Shown: piece after piece, positions 26,178-34,744 of the stretch
Layout of the letters: each line of letters opens with the position of its first letter
How positions within the stretch are numbered: the stretch's first letter is position 1
Assembly (NCBI RefSeq): GCF_029504735.1
Contig: NZ_JAQFIP010000013.1
Location: 1-64,000 of the forward strand
Direction of reading: 5' to 3'
Length of the DNA: 64,000 nucleotides
Origin: Ereboglobus sp. PH5-10
Lineage (GTDB): Bacteria; Verrucomicrobiota; Verrucomicrobiia; Opitutales; Opitutaceae
Translations under genes and position numbers: made by a program
Notes under the pieces: generated by a model
What the model was told of the DNA's origin: nothing
Databases searched by the model: none
Seen by the model: only the letters and a program-made list of their open reading frames with translations

Positions 26178-27146
26178 TCAGAGTCCGGGAGTGGAAGGGG
26201 CTGGCGAAGGCGGAGGTGCGGCGTTTGATTGGCTTGTGCTGGATGACGCGCCATTTGCTTGCGCCGCCATTGCGGAAACCGCTCCGGCCCGAGGCGTGAA
26301 CATGTTGCCTACCATGTTGGCGCGATAGAGCACATCTATTCCTGATTTTCCCAACGCGCCGGGGTTGCCGGTTTCACCCGTGAACGCGTAACCTTGGGCA
26401 AATATCTTCTGGCAAATGATCGGCGTGCTGATCGTTCCGATCAGCAACGTGAGCGCGGCGAGTATGCCGCCGACGTTGGTAAGAAATGGCGAGTAAGCGG
26501 CCATTTCGAGTGTCGCGGGATCAGCGCCGACCACTGAGCGAAAATCCTGCCAGATGGCGATGCTGACAAGGTTGGTGATCGCAAAACCGACCGGCCACGC
26601 GAGAACGGCAAGCACCTGTTGAAAAAAACGGACGCCGATTTGGGTTGCTCCGGGAATCATGAAGCACGCGAGTGCGAACGGCGTCAGCAGGTAGAGAATC
26701 CATCGCAGTATGTATTGCAGGATTATCATCGGCGCGGAAATCAGCGCGCCGATCTGGATGAACACCCATGACACGGCATCGGTGACTGCGTTGTAAAGCG
26801 ATTCGTTCAGCTTGCGCCACGACCATTCCTTTTTCTCGGGATTCAGCGCGATGCCCGCGCGCAGTTCCTCGGACGCGCGAGCGGGGTTGTCGTTATACTG
26901 CGGGTCAAGGTATGACGCCGCCGCGAGCATGGTGTTTTCCACGAGCGGAAACCACCAGTTCATCGAGGAAACAAGGGCCACGATGGTGATGGCTCGCGCG
27001 AGCGGTCGCGCGATTTCGCTGTTGGTGTAATGCTGCCTGCTCATGCGGGCGATCAGGCCGGCCACGAGCATCGCAAACACAACAAAGCGGAACGCCGTCA
27101 CCATCGCGGTGATTTTGTTTTCCAGAACTGGCAGAACGAGGTCCAT
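26178..27146 (-). CDS. VirB6/TrbL-like polytopic T4SS protein
   Basis: A protein of 322 residues with about six membrane helices, including 'MVTAFRFVVFAMLVAGLIAR', 'AITIVALVSSMNWWFPLVE', 'IGALISAPMIILQYILRWIL', 'LLTPFALACFMIPGATQIG', 'VLAVLAWPVGFAITNLVSIA' and 'GGILAALTLLIGTISTPIIC'. The C-terminus is Ala/Ser/Pro-rich and soluble. Polytopic inner membrane proteins of this shape (VirB6, TrbL) form part of the DNA channel. It is the first gene of T4SS operon B; a 42-bp control element lies 98 bp upstream. Family membership is inferred from topology and context. Confidence 0.82.
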   Translation of the reverse strand: MDLVLPVLENKITAMVTAFRFVVFAMLVAGLIARMSRQHYTNSEIARPLARAITIVALVSSMNWWFPLVENTMLAAASYLDPQYNDNPARASEELRAGIALNPEKKEWSWRKLNESLYNAVTDAVSWVFIQIGALISAPMIILQYILRWILYLLTPFALACFMIPGATQIGVRFFQQVLAVLAWPVGFAITNLVSIAIWQDFRSVVGADPATLEMAAYSPFLTNVGGILAALTLLIGTISTPIICQKIFAQGYAFTGETGNPGALGKSGIDVLYRANMVGNMFTPRAGAVSAMAAQANGASSSTSQSNAAPPPSPAPSTPGL

Positions 27147-27244
27147 AATGGTTCGGGTTTTTGTTGCCGAATGTCCGAACCTCGTTGGCGCGAGCCACCG
27201 GATTCAGGGCAAATCGTGCCACCAGTATGCCTCGATTGCTTGGG

Positions 27245-27286
27245 CGCGTATTGGACGTTTCCGTGTTTTTTGAGAATAAAAACGCG
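27245..27286 (-). promoter_or_regulatory. Shared 42-bp control element, copy upstream of T4SS operon B
   Basis: On the minus strand it starts CGCGTTTTTATTC and ends GTCCAATACGCG. It differs from the copy at 35539-35580 at only 3 of 42 positions. It ends 98 bp before the VirB6-like start codon and points toward it. Confidence 0.8.
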
Positions 27287-27367
27287 AAAAAGAGAATTTC
27301 TGTGTCGTCTCTGTATCTAAAACAATCATTCTCATGCTTTAGAACGACATTAACCTCCAGCCGCTAT

Positions 27368-28150
27368 ATGCCGATCACATTAACCACTGTTAAGCGTCTA
27401 TTCGCAAAATCGGGAAACAAATGTGCAATGCCTGACTGTCATTCCAAACTTGTAAGGGATGACTCATTGCTTGTGGAAATTTGCCACATTCAGGCCAAAC
27501 GAAAAACTGGTCCTAGATTTTCGCCAACTTTATCTGTGAAAGAGAGAGATGAGTTCCCGAATTTGCTACTGCTTTGCCCGACATGCCACACACTGGTGGA
27601 TAAAAATCCACAGCGATATACGGTTCCGTTGCTTCAACGCATAAAAGAAATGCATGAAGCGCAGGGGGCTGTTGAAATTAGCCGACAGATAGCGACACAA
27701 GCAGAGCGTGTTTTTTCAAAAATTGGATTGGCATGTGTTGCCCGAGCTACCGCTAAAAAACAGTCTGTTGCAGTCTCCATCGCTGGCGACAATAGCGCTC
27801 CCATCAATATTAAGCAGACATTTGGCACTGATAGAAATTACCCGAAAAACAGCATCGGTGCAGATGCCAATATGTCGAACTATATGGATTATCTCTGTGG
27901 GTTGTATTCGGATTATGCAACAAAGTTATATCCCACTGAAAAAGAGCGCTGGGCAATAATTGGAACAGCGATAAAGCGGAAGTTTAGACTAAAAACTCGG
28001 ACTCGATATTATCTGTCTGTCGATAGGTTTGATGAACTCGTTGCTTTTTTGAAGGAAAAGTTATCACGAACACCTGTCGGGAAAAGACACATAAAAAACG
28101 GAACGCCTCTCTGTCGAGCATTCGACGAGTTTAGACATGGGAAAATGTAA
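27368..28150 (+). CDS. HNH endonuclease with an unknown C-terminal domain; candidate defence cargo
   Basis: A protein of 260 residues (start at the ATG at 27368; the longer open frame runs through the control element and is rejected). The N-terminal HNH zinc-finger nuclease domain (about 1-85) has 'KSGNKCAMPDCHSKLV', 'LLVEICHIQA' (catalytic His) and 'NLLLLCPTCHTLVDKNP'. After a linker, the C-terminal domain (about 140-260) contains 'QTFGTDRNYPKNSIGADANM' and 'CGLYSDYATKLYPTEKER'. I know this two-part pattern from HNH proteins of mobile regions but not its target. It opens the AT-rich cargo block between the two T4SS operons and is the only plus-strand start there besides the next gene. Confidence 0.78.
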   Translation: MPITLTTVKRLFAKSGNKCAMPDCHSKLVRDDSLLVEICHIQAKRKTGPRFSPTLSVKERDEFPNLLLLCPTCHTLVDKNPQRYTVPLLQRIKEMHEAQGAVEISRQIATQAERVFSKIGLACVARATAKKQSVAVSIAGDNSAPINIKQTFGTDRNYPKNSIGADANMSNYMDYLCGLYSDYATKLYPTEKERWAIIGTAIKRKFRLKTRTRYYLSVDRFDELVAFLKEKLSRTPVGKRHIKNGTPLCRAFDEFRHGKM

Positions 28151-28188
28151 ATATAGTTAATTTTCAATGCATTAAATATTCATACTAC

Positions 28189-28683
28189 ATGCCTAAACGT
28201 AACAAATATTATCCGTTTCCATCAAAATGGACTCAAGATGAGTGGGCGCAATTTTGCCCTAACTATACCTATCGCGTAATAAATCCATCAGAGTTTCCTG
28301 AGTTTCTTCCAGAAACGCTCACAGAGAAATTTAACACTGCTGTAGTAATGGCTTCTGGAAGTGACTGTAATCAGACGTATTTATTTCAAGGTTACAGGAT
28401 TGATGGTTCTGAAATAGATGAACATCAATATATCGTCACATTTGATCTCACTAGCGGAATATGTCATGCCGGATTTGTAGAACATGCTGATTACGATGGC
28501 CGAACAACTGAAATACCAACCGGAATGTCTGAAAGCATGAGTCTGAGCGGAATTAACATTGACTACCAATTTCCAAGAAAACCAACCCAAGCATCTGGGA
28601 ATATTTCAGATTTGGTAAGCGCAGGATTGATTCAAGGTCTTGCTAACTCAGTATCAGTGCAAAATAACGAAAGGAGTAGTTAG
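28189..28683 (+). CDS. Unknown protein downstream of the HNH nuclease
   Basis: A protein of 164 residues, not recognised. It is aromatic-rich and acidic ('PFPSKWTQDEWAQFCPNYTY', 'GSEIDEHQYIVTFDLTSGIC'), soluble, with no signal peptide, and has a low-complexity C-terminus. It starts 38 bp after the HNH gene on the same strand, so the two probably form one transcript. Its stop overlaps the convergent HEPN gene's stop by 4 bp. Base composition is clearly lower in GC than the T4SS genes on both sides, suggesting separate acquisition. A partner or immunity role for the HNH protein is possible but unsupported. Confidence 0.6.
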   Translation: MPKRNKYYPFPSKWTQDEWAQFCPNYTYRVINPSEFPEFLPETLTEKFNTAVVMASGSDCNQTYLFQGYRIDGSEIDEHQYIVTFDLTSGICHAGFVEHADYDGRTTEIPTGMSESMSLSGINIDYQFPRKPTQASGNISDLVSAGLIQGLANSVSVQNNERSS

Positions 28684-29669
28684 TCGTCTTTTGACATCAT
28701 ATGATTGCACCAGGAGCAATATCCGCTTCCATCAAGTTCACAGCTAGGAATGGAGGTATAGCATCGTTGGCATCTGCGTTCTACTGATTCGCCACATATT
28801 AGACAGACATCCTCACTCAGATGATAGGCTTCTCGAAAACAATTCGGACATTCTGCGGTTACCGGATCTCCGCCTTCTTTTGCTGCTATATAGTTCTCTG
28901 TGACATAATATTCTTTTATAGCGCCTTCGGCGCCAGTCTCGTAGTCATATTTCTCTCCACAACTACGACATTTGAAGGTTACAGACTCGGGCTCGACATG
29001 CGGTTCTTCGACATCAATGAGAAATGAACCACACTTTTTGCATACCCACTCCGTAATCGCTTCTTTAAGAAATGGATGTTCCCATTCAATTGACTCCATA
29101 TTATCAAGGCATTCAGCTTTCTCTTTTATGAATATTTCAGAAACTTCCGTTAGGGTTGACCAAGTTTCTTCACCTAGCGCAACAAGTGGGTCTAAGCATA
29201 GTTCGGTGCGCAAAAAATCTCTGATTATTATGAAGGAGTCTGACAGCAAGCCTTTGAGCGCTGAATGATTTAGTGAACTAAAATAATGTTCAATGTCGTT
29301 TCTGTGCTTAACGATTTTTTCGACTCTTTTCCAATCGACAGTTATCCCGAGACTGTCACTCCGTTCTTTCATTTGCTGCACATCCACGGTTTTCTTGCCT
29401 TCGCCTTTCCACGCAACGCCGTCAGAAGCATCAAGCACGGGTAATACACGTTGTTTTATCAATACCTCATCGGAACCTGATGGGCTGAGTTCTGCCAGAC
29501 GATGTTTAATGAGAAGAAGAATACCCGCAACCAAGTTTCTTGTAGATGAAAGAATTCGTCTTGGGTCGTCTGAATTATAATCTTCTATGCCTAAGACTAT
29601 TGAATCTATCGCGTTTTTGAAAATACCCATGAATTTATGATATGCATTCTTGTTTAAAATGAAGCTCAA
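28680..29669 (-). CDS. HEPN-like protein with C-terminal zinc ribbons; candidate RNase/defence protein
   Basis: A protein of 329 residues. The helical N-terminal half includes 'NLVAGILLLIKHRLAEL' and, near residue 125, 'KHRNDIEHYFS', which carries the RNxxxH motif typical of HEPN RNases. The C-terminal third has several Cys pairs ('WVCKKCGSFLI', 'FKCRSCGEKYD', 'AECPNCF', 'CLICGES', 'RRCQRCYTS', 'YCSWCNHM'), consistent with three zinc ribbons. Known: HEPN domains are widespread in toxin-antitoxin and anti-phage systems. Inferred: a ribonuclease effector or RNA-binding protein. It is convergent with the HNH pair and AT-rich like them. A non-catalytic structural role cannot be excluded. Confidence 0.65.
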   Translation of the reverse strand: MSFILNKNAYHKFMGIFKNAIDSIVLGIEDYNSDDPRRILSSTRNLVAGILLLIKHRLAELSPSGSDEVLIKQRVLPVLDASDGVAWKGEGKKTVDVQQMKERSDSLGITVDWKRVEKIVKHRNDIEHYFSSLNHSALKGLLSDSFIIIRDFLRTELCLDPLVALGEETWSTLTEVSEIFIKEKAECLDNMESIEWEHPFLKEAITEWVCKKCGSFLIDVEEPHVEPESVTFKCRSCGEKYDYETGAEGAIKEYYVTENYIAAKEGGDPVTAECPNCFREAYHLSEDVCLICGESVERRCQRCYTSIPSCELDGSGYCSWCNHMMSKDD

Positions 29670-29690
29670 AATGTTTCAGTCGAACACTTT

Positions 29691-30290
29691 TCAACTCTTT
29701 GCGAAAGCAATCAGCCGTTGCATGTCGCCTTGGTCGGCTTCTTTCAGGGCGGCGATATAGTTTGCGCGAACATCGCCGGATTGCGCGAGGTTTGAGCCGG
29801 AGCCCCATGTCAACGGCTTGCCGCCGTTGGCTGCGAGCAACACGTCGGCCAATAGGCGCGAATGCCGTCCGTTGCCGTTTGGCCACGGGTGAATGACCAC
29901 CATCCGGTGATGCAGGCGCACCGCCGCTTCATCAAGCGGATAGGTGGCGTATTGCACCCATGCTCGAAAATCGTCCATGAGGACTCGCATCCCCTCGGGA
30001 ATGCGGTGCCATTCCCATCCGAGATTGCGTTCGGTCGTGCGGTATTGGCCGGCCCATTTCCAAACTTGGTTAAACATGCGGCGGTGCAGTTCCCGCGCAA
30101 AAAAGTCCGTCGCCAAGTCCGCGCGTTTTAACACGGATTTCGACATGGCCCACACACGCGCCTCGTTGATGTTCAGGCGTTCGACTTCGTTAAGCTGGCC
30201 GCGCGTGGAAAGGCTCAATTTGAGCGAGTGCAATTCTTCCGGTGCAAGCGGTGTCTGCGCGTCGTCGCCGGCGGAAAAAATGGAATTCAT
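29691..30290 (-). CDS. Fic-domain 'mobile mystery protein B'
   Basis: A protein of 199 residues. The Fic core is at about 60-190, with the motif 'IHPWPNGNGRHSRLLADVLL' (H near 154). The canonical motif is HxFx(D/E)GNGRxxR; here the acidic residue is Asn, as is usual in this subfamily, so classical AMP transfer may be altered. Known: this protein is found paired with an HTH partner (mobile mystery A) on mobile elements, hence the family name; the target is not known. The start overlaps the HTH gene's stop by 4 bp, so the pair is translationally coupled. A toxin-antitoxin or element-maintenance role is inferred. Confidence 0.9.
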   Translation of the reverse strand: MNSIFSAGDDAQTPLAPEELHSLKLSLSTRGQLNEVERLNINEARVWAMSKSVLKRADLATDFFARELHRRMFNQVWKWAGQYRTTERNLGWEWHRIPEGMRVLMDDFRAWVQYATYPLDEAAVRLHHRMVVIHPWPNGNGRHSRLLADVLLAANGGKPLTWGSGSNLAQSGDVRANYIAALKEADQGDMQRLIAFAKS

Positions 30291-30748
30291 GGGCGGCTGG
30301 TTTTTTCGTCGTTTTCCGGTGCGGGTGATTGCGGGGCGGGCATGGCCGGAAGGTCGCCAACCGCCTGGCCCTCCAAGGCCATTGAGTGTTCGGTCGCGCG
30401 CAAATGTTTGAGTGCTGCGTCATCACGTGTCGCAAGCTCGGCAAACGATTTTGCAGCCTGTTCCTTCGGCACGAGAAAATAAACCAGTTCGCAATCAAGC
30501 GCATCCGCCGCGCGTCGTAATGTGGAAAGTGAAACAGTGCCGTCGGCCTCGCGCTTTTCCATGCTGGCATAGGGCTGCTGGCGGATGCGCATACGCGCGG
30601 CAATGTCGCGCTGACTTAGCCCCAAGGCTTCGCGGACAGCGCGCAGCCAGCCTTTTGCGGGTGCGTTGATTTTCCCACGCAAGTCGTGCTTGGCTTCGAT
30701 TTCCTCATCCAAACCGCGAAGCAGGATTTCTTGGAGTTGTGTTTTCAT
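30287..30748 (-). CDS. HTH 'mobile mystery protein A' (partner of the Fic protein)
   Basis: A protein of 153 residues. An XRE-type helix-turn-helix lies at about 35-95 ('LRAVREALGLSQRDIAARMR', then 'SLSTLRRAADALDCELVYFL'), followed by a Pro-rich tail. This is the typical partner of the Fic protein encoded immediately downstream and is most likely its regulator or antitoxin. Three similar palindromic sites lie in the 85 bp around and upstream of its start codon (30749-30832), as expected for autoregulation. The pair is inserted downstream of the VirB5-like gene, between the two T4SS operons. Confidence 0.9.
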   Translation of the reverse strand: MKTQLQEILLRGLDEEIEAKHDLRGKINAPAKGWLRAVREALGLSQRDIAARMRIRQQPYASMEKREADGTVSLSTLRRAADALDCELVYFLVPKEQAAKSFAELATRDDAALKHLRATEHSMALEGQAVGDLPAMPAPQSPAPENDEKTSRP

Positions 30749-30764
30749 ACATCTTTAAGAGTGT
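30749..30764. promoter_or_regulatory. Palindromic operator 1 for the HTH/Fic pair
   Basis: ACATCTTTAAGAGTGT, an imperfect palindrome touching the HTH start codon, of the same type as the two sites below. Confidence 0.65.
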
Positions 30765-30780
30765 CGATTTTCAATAAATG

Positions 30781-30798
30781 GACATCTTAAAGAATGTC
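30781..30798. promoter_or_regulatory. Palindromic operator 2 for the HTH/Fic pair
   Basis: GACATCTTAAAGAATGTC, an inverted repeat (GACAT...ATGTC). It likely overlaps the promoter and is bound by the HTH protein. Confidence 0.7.
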
Positions 30799-30812
30799 AA
30801 TATGAGTAAAAT

Positions 30813-30832
30813 AGACATCTTTTAGGATGTCT
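30813..30832. promoter_or_regulatory. Palindromic operator 3 for the HTH/Fic pair
   Basis: AGACATCTTTTAGGATGTCT, the most complete copy of the inverted repeat (AGACATC...GATGTCT). Confidence 0.7.
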
Positions 30833-30875
30833 AAATAGACCCCAACCTTGGCAACTTGACAGCTTGGACACTTGG

Positions 30876-31673
30876 CTACCGCACGTTTTTACGCGGGTTG
30901 AGTGAGCGCATGAAAGTCGCAACGCGCTGGTTGGCGATGTAGTTGTCTTTTGCCGCGAGATCGGCGGCGGCAAGTTGCTCAATTTCGCGACGGTTGTCGT
31001 TCGCGATTTTTTGGAGAAGCACTTCGTCAACTTGACGGCGACGCGCGGTTTCAACCTGCGAAAGTTGGCCGTTCAGGACGATGAGTTTGGCGGTGAGTTT
31101 TTGCACCTGTGCGTCGGTTGAACCGCTGCGAAGTTCGGCCAGGGTGAGGGCAATTTCCTCCTGCAATTCGCGCTCACGTTCGCGGGTTTGATCGGTGACA
31201 AGACGTGTGTTGTCTGTGCGAGCGTCAATCAACGTATGCCGGCGATAGGTGAGCGGGTCGTGTTGGACTGCGCCACCGTTGAGATCAGGCACGGAAACGG
31301 GACGGTAGGTGTTGCCGTCCGTGTGCGTGAGAGTGTCGAGGCTTTGCGCCGCGCGGGCGATGTCGGTGCGCGACATTCCAAAATCACGCATTAGGTCGCG
31401 CTCTGTCAGAATCCCCAGCGAAACAAGTTTTACGGCATCAGCGGGATTTCCTGTCCAGTTTCGCAACTGCCCTTGAATGCTGACCTGCTCTTTCAACTGC
31501 GTAATCTGCGCCTTCAACTGTGCGATGTTTTCAACCCATTTGGCAATGGTTGCGATGTGCGAAATCTGGCTGTTGGCAAGGTTGGCCGCGTCGATGACGG
31601 GCATACCGGCAAAAACGAGCACGCTTAACGCGGTCGATGCCGCCAGAACGAAAAGTGCGAATAGTTTCTTCAT
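30876..31673 (-). CDS. virB5: VirB5/TrbJ-like T4SS pilus-associated protein
   Basis: A protein of 265 residues with a signal peptide ('KLFALFVLAASTALSVLVFAG'). The mature protein is nearly all helical: 'AKWVENIAQLKAQITQLKEQ' near the N-terminus, as in TrbJ/VirB5, a central loop rich in Thr/Asp, and a long C-terminal coiled coil ('TRERERELQEEIALTLAELR', 'LIVLNGQLSQVETARRRQVD'). Proteins of this kind sit at the pilus tip or help pilus assembly. It is the last gene of T4SS operon A, 27 bp after the glycine-zipper lipoprotein gene. Confidence 0.85.
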   Translation of the reverse strand: MKKLFALFVLAASTALSVLVFAGMPVIDAANLANSQISHIATIAKWVENIAQLKAQITQLKEQVSIQGQLRNWTGNPADAVKLVSLGILTERDLMRDFGMSRTDIARAAQSLDTLTHTDGNTYRPVSVPDLNGGAVQHDPLTYRRHTLIDARTDNTRLVTDQTRERERELQEEIALTLAELRSGSTDAQVQKLTAKLIVLNGQLSQVETARRRQVDEVLLQKIANDNRREIEQLAAADLAAKDNYIANQRVATFMRSLNPRKNVR

Positions 31674-31700
31674 GATAATGTGGATTGATTTTTGGGGCTG

Positions 31701-32123
31701 TTATTGAGCGCGTATGACGGCGGTGGTGGGTCGCAATATGGTGCCGTCGTTGGTGGTGGTTTCGGGAAGCGTGACTGTGACGGGGCGTGCTTCCGCGCCG
31801 GTTTCGTCGTCCTGTTTTTGGAGATTTTGGATTATCCAGTATTGTTGCTTTACGGCCTGATTCATCGCGCGGTCATAGCCTCGCTTCTCGGCATCGGTGA
31901 CGGCCTTTTTCACCTGTGTTTGCGCGACCTTCGAGATGACATAGCCACCGGCGGCACCGATGGCCGCTCCGCTGACGTTGTGATCGGAAACCTCGTAACC
32001 GATGGCCCCGCCAGCACCGGCAAGCGCAAGATCGGTCGCCGATGTGCCGAGCGTGCCGCAGCCGGAAAGAAACACCATAATCAATAGAAATGGTGGTATG
32101 AGCATGCAGATGTTTGTTTTCAT
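31701..32123 (-). CDS. Glycine-zipper lipoprotein of the T4SS (TrbH-like position)
   Basis: A protein of 140 residues when started at the ATG ending at 32123, 5 bp after the VirB4 stop; the longer frame would overlap virB4. The lipoprotein signal is 'LIPPFLLIMVFLSGCGTLG' (Cys near 22). A glycine-zipper hydrophobic stretch follows ('LALAGAGGAIGYEV', 'SGAAIGAAGGYVISKVA'), then a helical and a Thr-rich tail. Small lipoproteins with glycine zippers occur between VirB4 and VirB5 in Trb-type systems (TrbH). The function is inferred from place and architecture. Confidence 0.75.
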   Translation of the reverse strand: MKTNICMLIPPFLLIMVFLSGCGTLGTSATDLALAGAGGAIGYEVSDHNVSGAAIGAAGGYVISKVAQTQVKKAVTDAEKRGYDRAMNQAVKQQYWIIQNLQKQDDETGAEARPVTVTLPETTTNDGTILRPTTAVIRAQ

Positions 32124-32128
32124 AATTT

Positions 32129-34744
32129 CTAATTTTTCTTTGCTTGGATGTTGCGCACCGTGCCGCAAAGCGGCGGGTCGGTGACGGGTGTGAAAAAGCA
32201 AATCGACGAAAACTTTTTCCCATCGGGCTGCTGTTCCGGCATCGGATAGTTTTGAATCGCCTCGCAGATGTTTTCGGGAAGCGCGATGTCGCGGGCAATG
32301 TCGGCGATGTCGCTGCGGTCAAATTGCCGCATGAGGAAAAACTGCTTGCTGTTGCCGATGACGACGGGGCGGATTCTGGTATCCTTGAAACGGCTGTATT
32401 GTTGAACAATCGAGGCAGTCCAGCATGAGAACTTGCGCAACTGCGCATAAGATTCGGCGACGATTTTTTCGCCTCCAGGCACGTCGAGGAAACGGGCGAG
32501 TTCCTCGTAGAGCATGCGTTTTCGCAATACGCGCGGCAGTGAAATTATGTGCTGGCGGGTAAAGCCGGTGATGAGCAAACCTGCGGCAGTTTTGAGTTCA
32601 GTCGCCTGTTCGGGAATGTAGCCAAGTTCAAAATGGGCAACGGTTCCGGTGAGTGAAATGTTTGTCTGTCCGTCGAAAAGCCGTCCGTATTGTCCATGCG
32701 CACTCCACGCGGCGAGCAACGTGGAAATGTGGTCAATGGTTTCCTTCTTGTGCTCGGGAAAACGCGAAAATTGCATCAATTCGACAAGGCTCGCGTGCTG
32801 CGGGTAGTCGTCCGGTTCATACCACACGTGCGCCGTTGCCATGACTGCGCGCTCGGTTTGAGGGTCTTTCAGGAAGCGCGTGATGTTCGCCTCGGGAATC
32901 GCGGCGATGAATTGCTGCGCCTCGTCGTCATTGCTGGCGATGCGGTCGCGAAGCTCGGCGTATGATTCGAGGTCGGTGGTGCCGTGCGACATTTTCGCAC
33001 GTTTCCAGAGATTTGTCGCGCACGCCATGCGCTGAATCTCCGGCATGAGTGCTTGGTGGCGTTTTGCCCAATCATCGAAAGCGTCCTGGTAAAGCTGATG
33101 GACGTATTGCCCCAAAATGGCCTGCCGGATTTGCTGCGTCTCCGCGTCGGCGGCTTCGCCGATCATGCGCGAGGAAAGCGCGACGGCGGTGGCCATTTGA
33201 AGCTGGCTGAGAGGAAGTTTCCCCGTGTCGAGGTAGTTGATTGTGAGGTCGCCATCGGGGTGCAGAAGTATCGGACGCTCGCCCATCGCCTCGGTGTATT
33301 TGGCGTAGGACAAGCCCTCCTCGATGATGACGGTGTAATCGTAATAAGCGGCGGTTTGTTCGAGCAAATCGCACATGTGGACGGATTTTCCCGCGCCGGT
33401 CGCACCGAGAAGAACCGCGTGCTGCGGCGTCGGCGGGTTGCCAATGAAGGTGCGCAAGCCGACGAGATTTCCCTGCTGTGCGCCGTCGTAAATCGCCTCG
33501 GCTTCGGCGAGGTGTCCGGTGAATGTCGATGAGAACGGCAGCAAGTCGGCAAGGTAAGTGTCCTCGGCATATAGGTTGCGATGGCGGTAGGTTGAACGTG
33601 TCCAGCCGGGCCATGAGGCAAAGAAAAGTTTCTTCGCGGTGCTGGGCAGGGCGCATTCGTAATACTGCGCGCCGCTGAGATTGTTGATCGCATTTTTGAC
33701 AGCGGCGCATTTTGCGGAAAGCGTCTGCTCGGTTTCATCCCACACGCGAACAATGTAGGTGGTCGAGAATGGGCGAATGAATCCCGTGGAAAGCGATTCG
33801 ACCTTGCGCTCCTTTTTGCCGATGGCGACGAGGAGCGAGTGGCGTTCGGTGTCCTTGTATTCGCCGCGCAAGCGTTCGATGGCTCGCTCTTCTTTTTCGA
33901 CCTCGATCTTTGTCGGAAGCGGTTCGAGATTGACGGTGATTTGATAGTCGAGAAACGGCAGCGCGGTGAGTCGCAAAATGATTCCCGGATATGTCCGGCT
34001 CGGCCACCGTTTGAAGGCGAAAACAGCGTGATAACGCCCGTCGAAATAGAAACCGGTTTTCGGGAGATTCACGCCGTCTGAACACCAACAATTTTCCTGT
34101 ATGGTTTGCGCGGGGTTGAATCGCGCGGCGAAGTCGATGTCGAAGGCATCGGCAAGCGAGGGGTTCAAAAACTTGGAATAATAAGTGAAATGCGCGAGGT
34201 CATCCATCGGAGTGACCGTCGTGTTGCTGCCGAAGAGCGTGCGCAGCGTGGCGGTCAATTCGTCAAAGCGCGTGCGCAATTGCGCGAGTATTTTTTCGTA
34301 ATGCGCCGCGAGGTGATCGTGCGAAAGTTTCGCCTTCGCCGATTTTGGCGGCACGGATGCGTCGAGATTGGTTGAGATGAACAGCACGAGCTGTTCGCGG
34401 CGCAAATCGCGACGGTGCATCCGCTGCCAGTAACGCTCAAATCGCTCCGTGCGGACTTGTCGGATGTGCGAATGTTTCACGCGTTCGGTTTCGCGGTGGT
34501 AGCGGGTCAACTCCTGCCGGTAGTCACAGTTGCATGTCCATTGGAGTTGCGCGCGCATTCCGTCGCCAAGAGCCGCGAGCAAACTGCGGATTTTGTCTTG
34601 ATAGGCGTTTAGCTGGGCAACGCTCCCTCCTCGCAAATCGGGTGGTTGCAGCAAAAGGCCCTTGCTCGCGATGCCGCCTTTTTCGAGTGTGCCGTAGATG
34701 AGCAAACCCTCGGCAAAGTATCCGTTAGGCGCGGCGGTTTTCAT
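32129..34744 (-). CDS. virB4: VirB4/TrbE-like T4SS ATPase
   Basis: Cytoplasmic ATPase that powers pilus building and substrate transfer. At 871 residues it has the usual length for TrbE/VirB4. The N-terminal half holds 'GYIPEQ'-type family segments and a long helical region; the ATPase domain has Walker A 'LLGATGAGKSVHM' near 445 and, later, 'RMLYEELARFLDVPGGEKIV' in the Walker B region near 745, then 'WTASIVQQYSRF', the conserved Gln motif. Its start overlaps the VirB3-like gene by 20 bp. The C-terminus carries 'SICFFTPVTDPPLCGTVRNI' before the stop. Confidence 0.93.
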   Translation of the reverse strand: MKTAAPNGYFAEGLLIYGTLEKGGIASKGLLLQPPDLRGGSVAQLNAYQDKIRSLLAALGDGMRAQLQWTCNCDYRQELTRYHRETERVKHSHIRQVRTERFERYWQRMHRRDLRREQLVLFISTNLDASVPPKSAKAKLSHDHLAAHYEKILAQLRTRFDELTATLRTLFGSNTTVTPMDDLAHFTYYSKFLNPSLADAFDIDFAARFNPAQTIQENCWCSDGVNLPKTGFYFDGRYHAVFAFKRWPSRTYPGIILRLTALPFLDYQITVNLEPLPTKIEVEKEERAIERLRGEYKDTERHSLLVAIGKKERKVESLSTGFIRPFSTTYIVRVWDETEQTLSAKCAAVKNAINNLSGAQYYECALPSTAKKLFFASWPGWTRSTYRHRNLYAEDTYLADLLPFSSTFTGHLAEAEAIYDGAQQGNLVGLRTFIGNPPTPQHAVLLGATGAGKSVHMCDLLEQTAAYYDYTVIIEEGLSYAKYTEAMGERPILLHPDGDLTINYLDTGKLPLSQLQMATAVALSSRMIGEAADAETQQIRQAILGQYVHQLYQDAFDDWAKRHQALMPEIQRMACATNLWKRAKMSHGTTDLESYAELRDRIASNDDEAQQFIAAIPEANITRFLKDPQTERAVMATAHVWYEPDDYPQHASLVELMQFSRFPEHKKETIDHISTLLAAWSAHGQYGRLFDGQTNISLTGTVAHFELGYIPEQATELKTAAGLLITGFTRQHIISLPRVLRKRMLYEELARFLDVPGGEKIVAESYAQLRKFSCWTASIVQQYSRFKDTRIRPVVIGNSKQFFLMRQFDRSDIADIARDIALPENICEAIQNYPMPEQQPDGKKFSSICFFTPVTDPPLCGTVRNIQAKKN

